From Gadus chalcogrammus (Eukaryota; Chordata; Actinopteri; Gadiformes; Gadidae): a stretch of 64,000 bases of DNA. Below, one piece after another: positions 62,248-64,000 of the stretch (position 1 is the stretch's first letter; each line of letters opens with the position of its first letter). The translations under genes were made by a program, and so were the position numbers. Location of the stretch: positions 22,641,884 to 22,705,883 of the forward strand of contig NC_079413.1 in NCBI RefSeq assembly GCF_026213295.1, given 5' to 3'. The notes under the pieces are model-generated. The model was not told where the DNA came from and made no database searches. It worked only from the letters and a program-made list of their open reading frames with translations.

Positions 62248-63525
62248 TTAGAAATGATTGAAGCATATCATGTCTCTAACAGCTCTTCCATCTCGTGCAT
62301 CAGCAGGGGGGTCAGGATTATTATCTGGATCATTGGGGGAAAGAGTAGGACATTGTTCTCCTCTAATAGTGGCAATGTTGTGGAGAACCAAACATGCCAC
62401 TATAATGTCACAAGCCCTTTCCGGGGTGACCCTGAGCCTACGATGGCACTGGAACCGGGCCTTGAGTATGCCGATGGTCATCTCCACTCTGGCTCGTGTC
62501 CTGCAGTGAGCCAAGTTGTAGTGTTGCTGTGGGCAAGGGTCAGGGTCAGGGTAAACGGTCAGCAGATAGCGTTGGCAGGGGTACCCTCTGTCTCCGAGTA
62601 GATAACCATCAAACTCTCCTATGATAATACAATATACACTTTATTGTTTCAGTTGTAATAGGAGGAAACAAAATATTGATCATAGGATATAACTATATAC
62701 TGGATATATAAACTATATATATAAACTCACCACGGGCAAATCTGGCACTCAGTGTAGACTCACGAAACATTTGTGAGTCATACACAGACCCAGGGCACTT
62801 CGCTTCCACATTTTTTATCATGTGGGCTGCGTCACATATGATCTTCACAGTGGAGAACAGTAATTAGCTGTATAGTGAAGCATATTTCATTTGGAATGTT
62901 AAAGGCTACTATTTAGGCCTACCTGTACATTAATGCTGTGGACAGATTTCCTATTCACATAATCTCCTTCATTTATTGAAGGAGCTATGATAGGAATGTG
63001 AGTGCCATCTATGCAGCCAATCACACCTGGAAACCCTAAAAAATATCAAATTGACTGATTAGTGCTTCAAGTCTCAAAGCTTTATGCATGCTTTGTATAC
63101 ATAAAAGAATTACTGCTTAGACTGATACCTGCAATTCTGTGGAACTCTTCTCTGAGAAGTCTGGTGGGTCTGTGACTTGGGAACACTACAAACGTGCATA
63201 GTAGCCGTTTCAGTGCAAGTGTCACATTTCGGACAGCCCGACAGACAGTTTCCTTGGACACATGCTCTGCATCACCAACGTTATACAAAAAACTGCCGTT
63301 GGCAAAACAAAACAAAAGTGCAATACAAAAAATTTGCTCGGAACTGAGCGTGTCCACGATGTGTCATGTGAGCGATGTGAGGGCTGAGAATATTGTTTAT
63401 ATAAATTATTGATGATGCAGAGAAACGGAAACGCTCAAACAGGGAGCTACTCATCAGGGAATGATAAAACATCCAAGTATCTGCGCCTCGACATCAACTG
63501 GCTCTTCAATAAAAGGACACGCCAT
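62248..63525 (-). pseudogene. HARBI1-like DDE transposase, damaged N terminus
   Basis: Exons on minus with phase-consistent splice sites. 63357-63130 region: SSEQIFCIALLF, then FLYNVGDAEHVSKETVCRAV. About 63038-62924: [16 protein letters not shown] with the first catalytic Asp. About 62845-62733: IICDAAHMIKNV and GSVYDSQMFRE. About 62610-62248: FDGYLLGDRGYPCQRYLL, EMTIGILKARFQCHRR, LVLHNIA and a stop. The 5' part (MACPFIEEPVDVEAQI at 63525, then LFERFRFS) is in other frames with a short deletion, so no full protein is made. The catalytic core looks preserved. Confidence 0.82.
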
Positions 63526-63757
63526 GTCTGCCACTGCCTTCAGTCTGCAGGCTTCAACTTAAGAGCAGGAGAAACTCGGGGTTAGTTGAAGAAAACCTGC
63601 CAGCGAGCAGGTTAGGTTCACGGAGTATGTTGCCAGGGTAACTGACTCAGAGTAAAGCTGAACTGGCTTTGTGAAACTGAAAAACCAGAGTTTCCCTCAT
63701 CTCAGGGTTAACTAACTCAGAGTTTTCACTAAACCTGCTTTCTGAAACGGGCCCCTG

Positions 63758-64000
63758 GTTCCCCCCCTACTCTGGTGTCTGAGAGTTTGATCACAAATGC
63801 AGGTTACTCCCAAGGGGCTTGGGAGTCAAGACGAGGAACTGTATAGAAACTGGAAATTATACTAAAGAGAGCGCCCCAATATTTAGGCTTTTACATGTTC
63901 CAGATGCATGAATGTCAACAAAAAAATGTTTTTCTTGACTTGTAGAATTCGTTTGAGGGGCGTACTTCACAGGCCACACATATTTTAGGCTGCAACATCC
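63758..64000. other. Window end, nothing recognised
   Basis: No coding or repeat feature can be supported here. Confidence 0.6.

Larger units (their letters stand above)
61433..63754. mobile_element. PIF/Harbinger DNA transposon
   Basis: 2,322 bp. The inverted ends start GGGCCCGTTTCAGAAAGCAG and are flanked by CTG (61430-61432 and 63755-63757), the 3-bp duplication of this superfamily. It carries two divergent genes, a Myb-like protein (plus) and a DDE transposase (minus), both damaged. Confidence 0.93.

Overview
The window is vertebrate nuclear DNA and very probably teleost. Genes have short exons with GT/AG introns. Long (CA)n and (GA)n tracts and minisatellites are frequent, and typical fish mobile elements are present: L2 and Rex1-like LINEs, BEL/Pao, hAT and Harbinger elements, foldback MITEs and a tRNA-like SINE. 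The species cannot be named from sequence alone. Exon limits below were set by hand from splice sites, codon phase and family similarity; no alignment or search was run.

Three host loci are visible. (1) 290-5014, minus strand: the 5' half of a TRAF3/TRAF5-type gene (RING plus first TRAF zinc fingers) whose 3' half lies beyond base 1; its introns are full of minisatellites and small DNA transposons. (2) 6.3-34.5 kb, minus strand: an SLC6A neurotransmitter-transporter locus of the GABA/betaine/taurine group. One copy (15224-34469) has 14 recognisable coding exons totalling 1,728 nt, but exon 6 is split by a 1,844-bp transposon flanked by a TA duplication. A second partial copy (6294-9318) lies downstream, holds only exons 1-5, and has an extra base in exon 3. 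(3) 49974-59953, plus strand: a complete six-coding-exon copper amine oxidase of the AOC2/AOC3 type, 757 codons, with the cofactor tyrosine, catalytic aspartate and copper-binding histidines in place.

Most of the rest is mobile DNA, much of it nested. A BEL/Pao retrotransposon (19594-27292) has 491-bp LTRs that look identical, an ACACG target duplication and one uninterrupted 2,033-codon frame; it sits in an SLC6A intron. A hAT-like element (35761-42343) split a (TG)n microsatellite and later received an L2 LINE. A Harbinger element (61433-63754) has both usual genes, each damaged. Several hAT and MITE copies have exact or near-exact target duplications: 1159, 3858, 5074, 14314, 27483, 51027, 55624 and 58315.

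The host genes do not form a functional cluster. TRAF is an immune signalling adaptor, SLC6A a plasma-membrane solute carrier and AOC a cell-surface amine oxidase. The most informative biology is the birth and decay of the SLC6A duplicate pair and the layering of transposons, which can be ordered by nesting.
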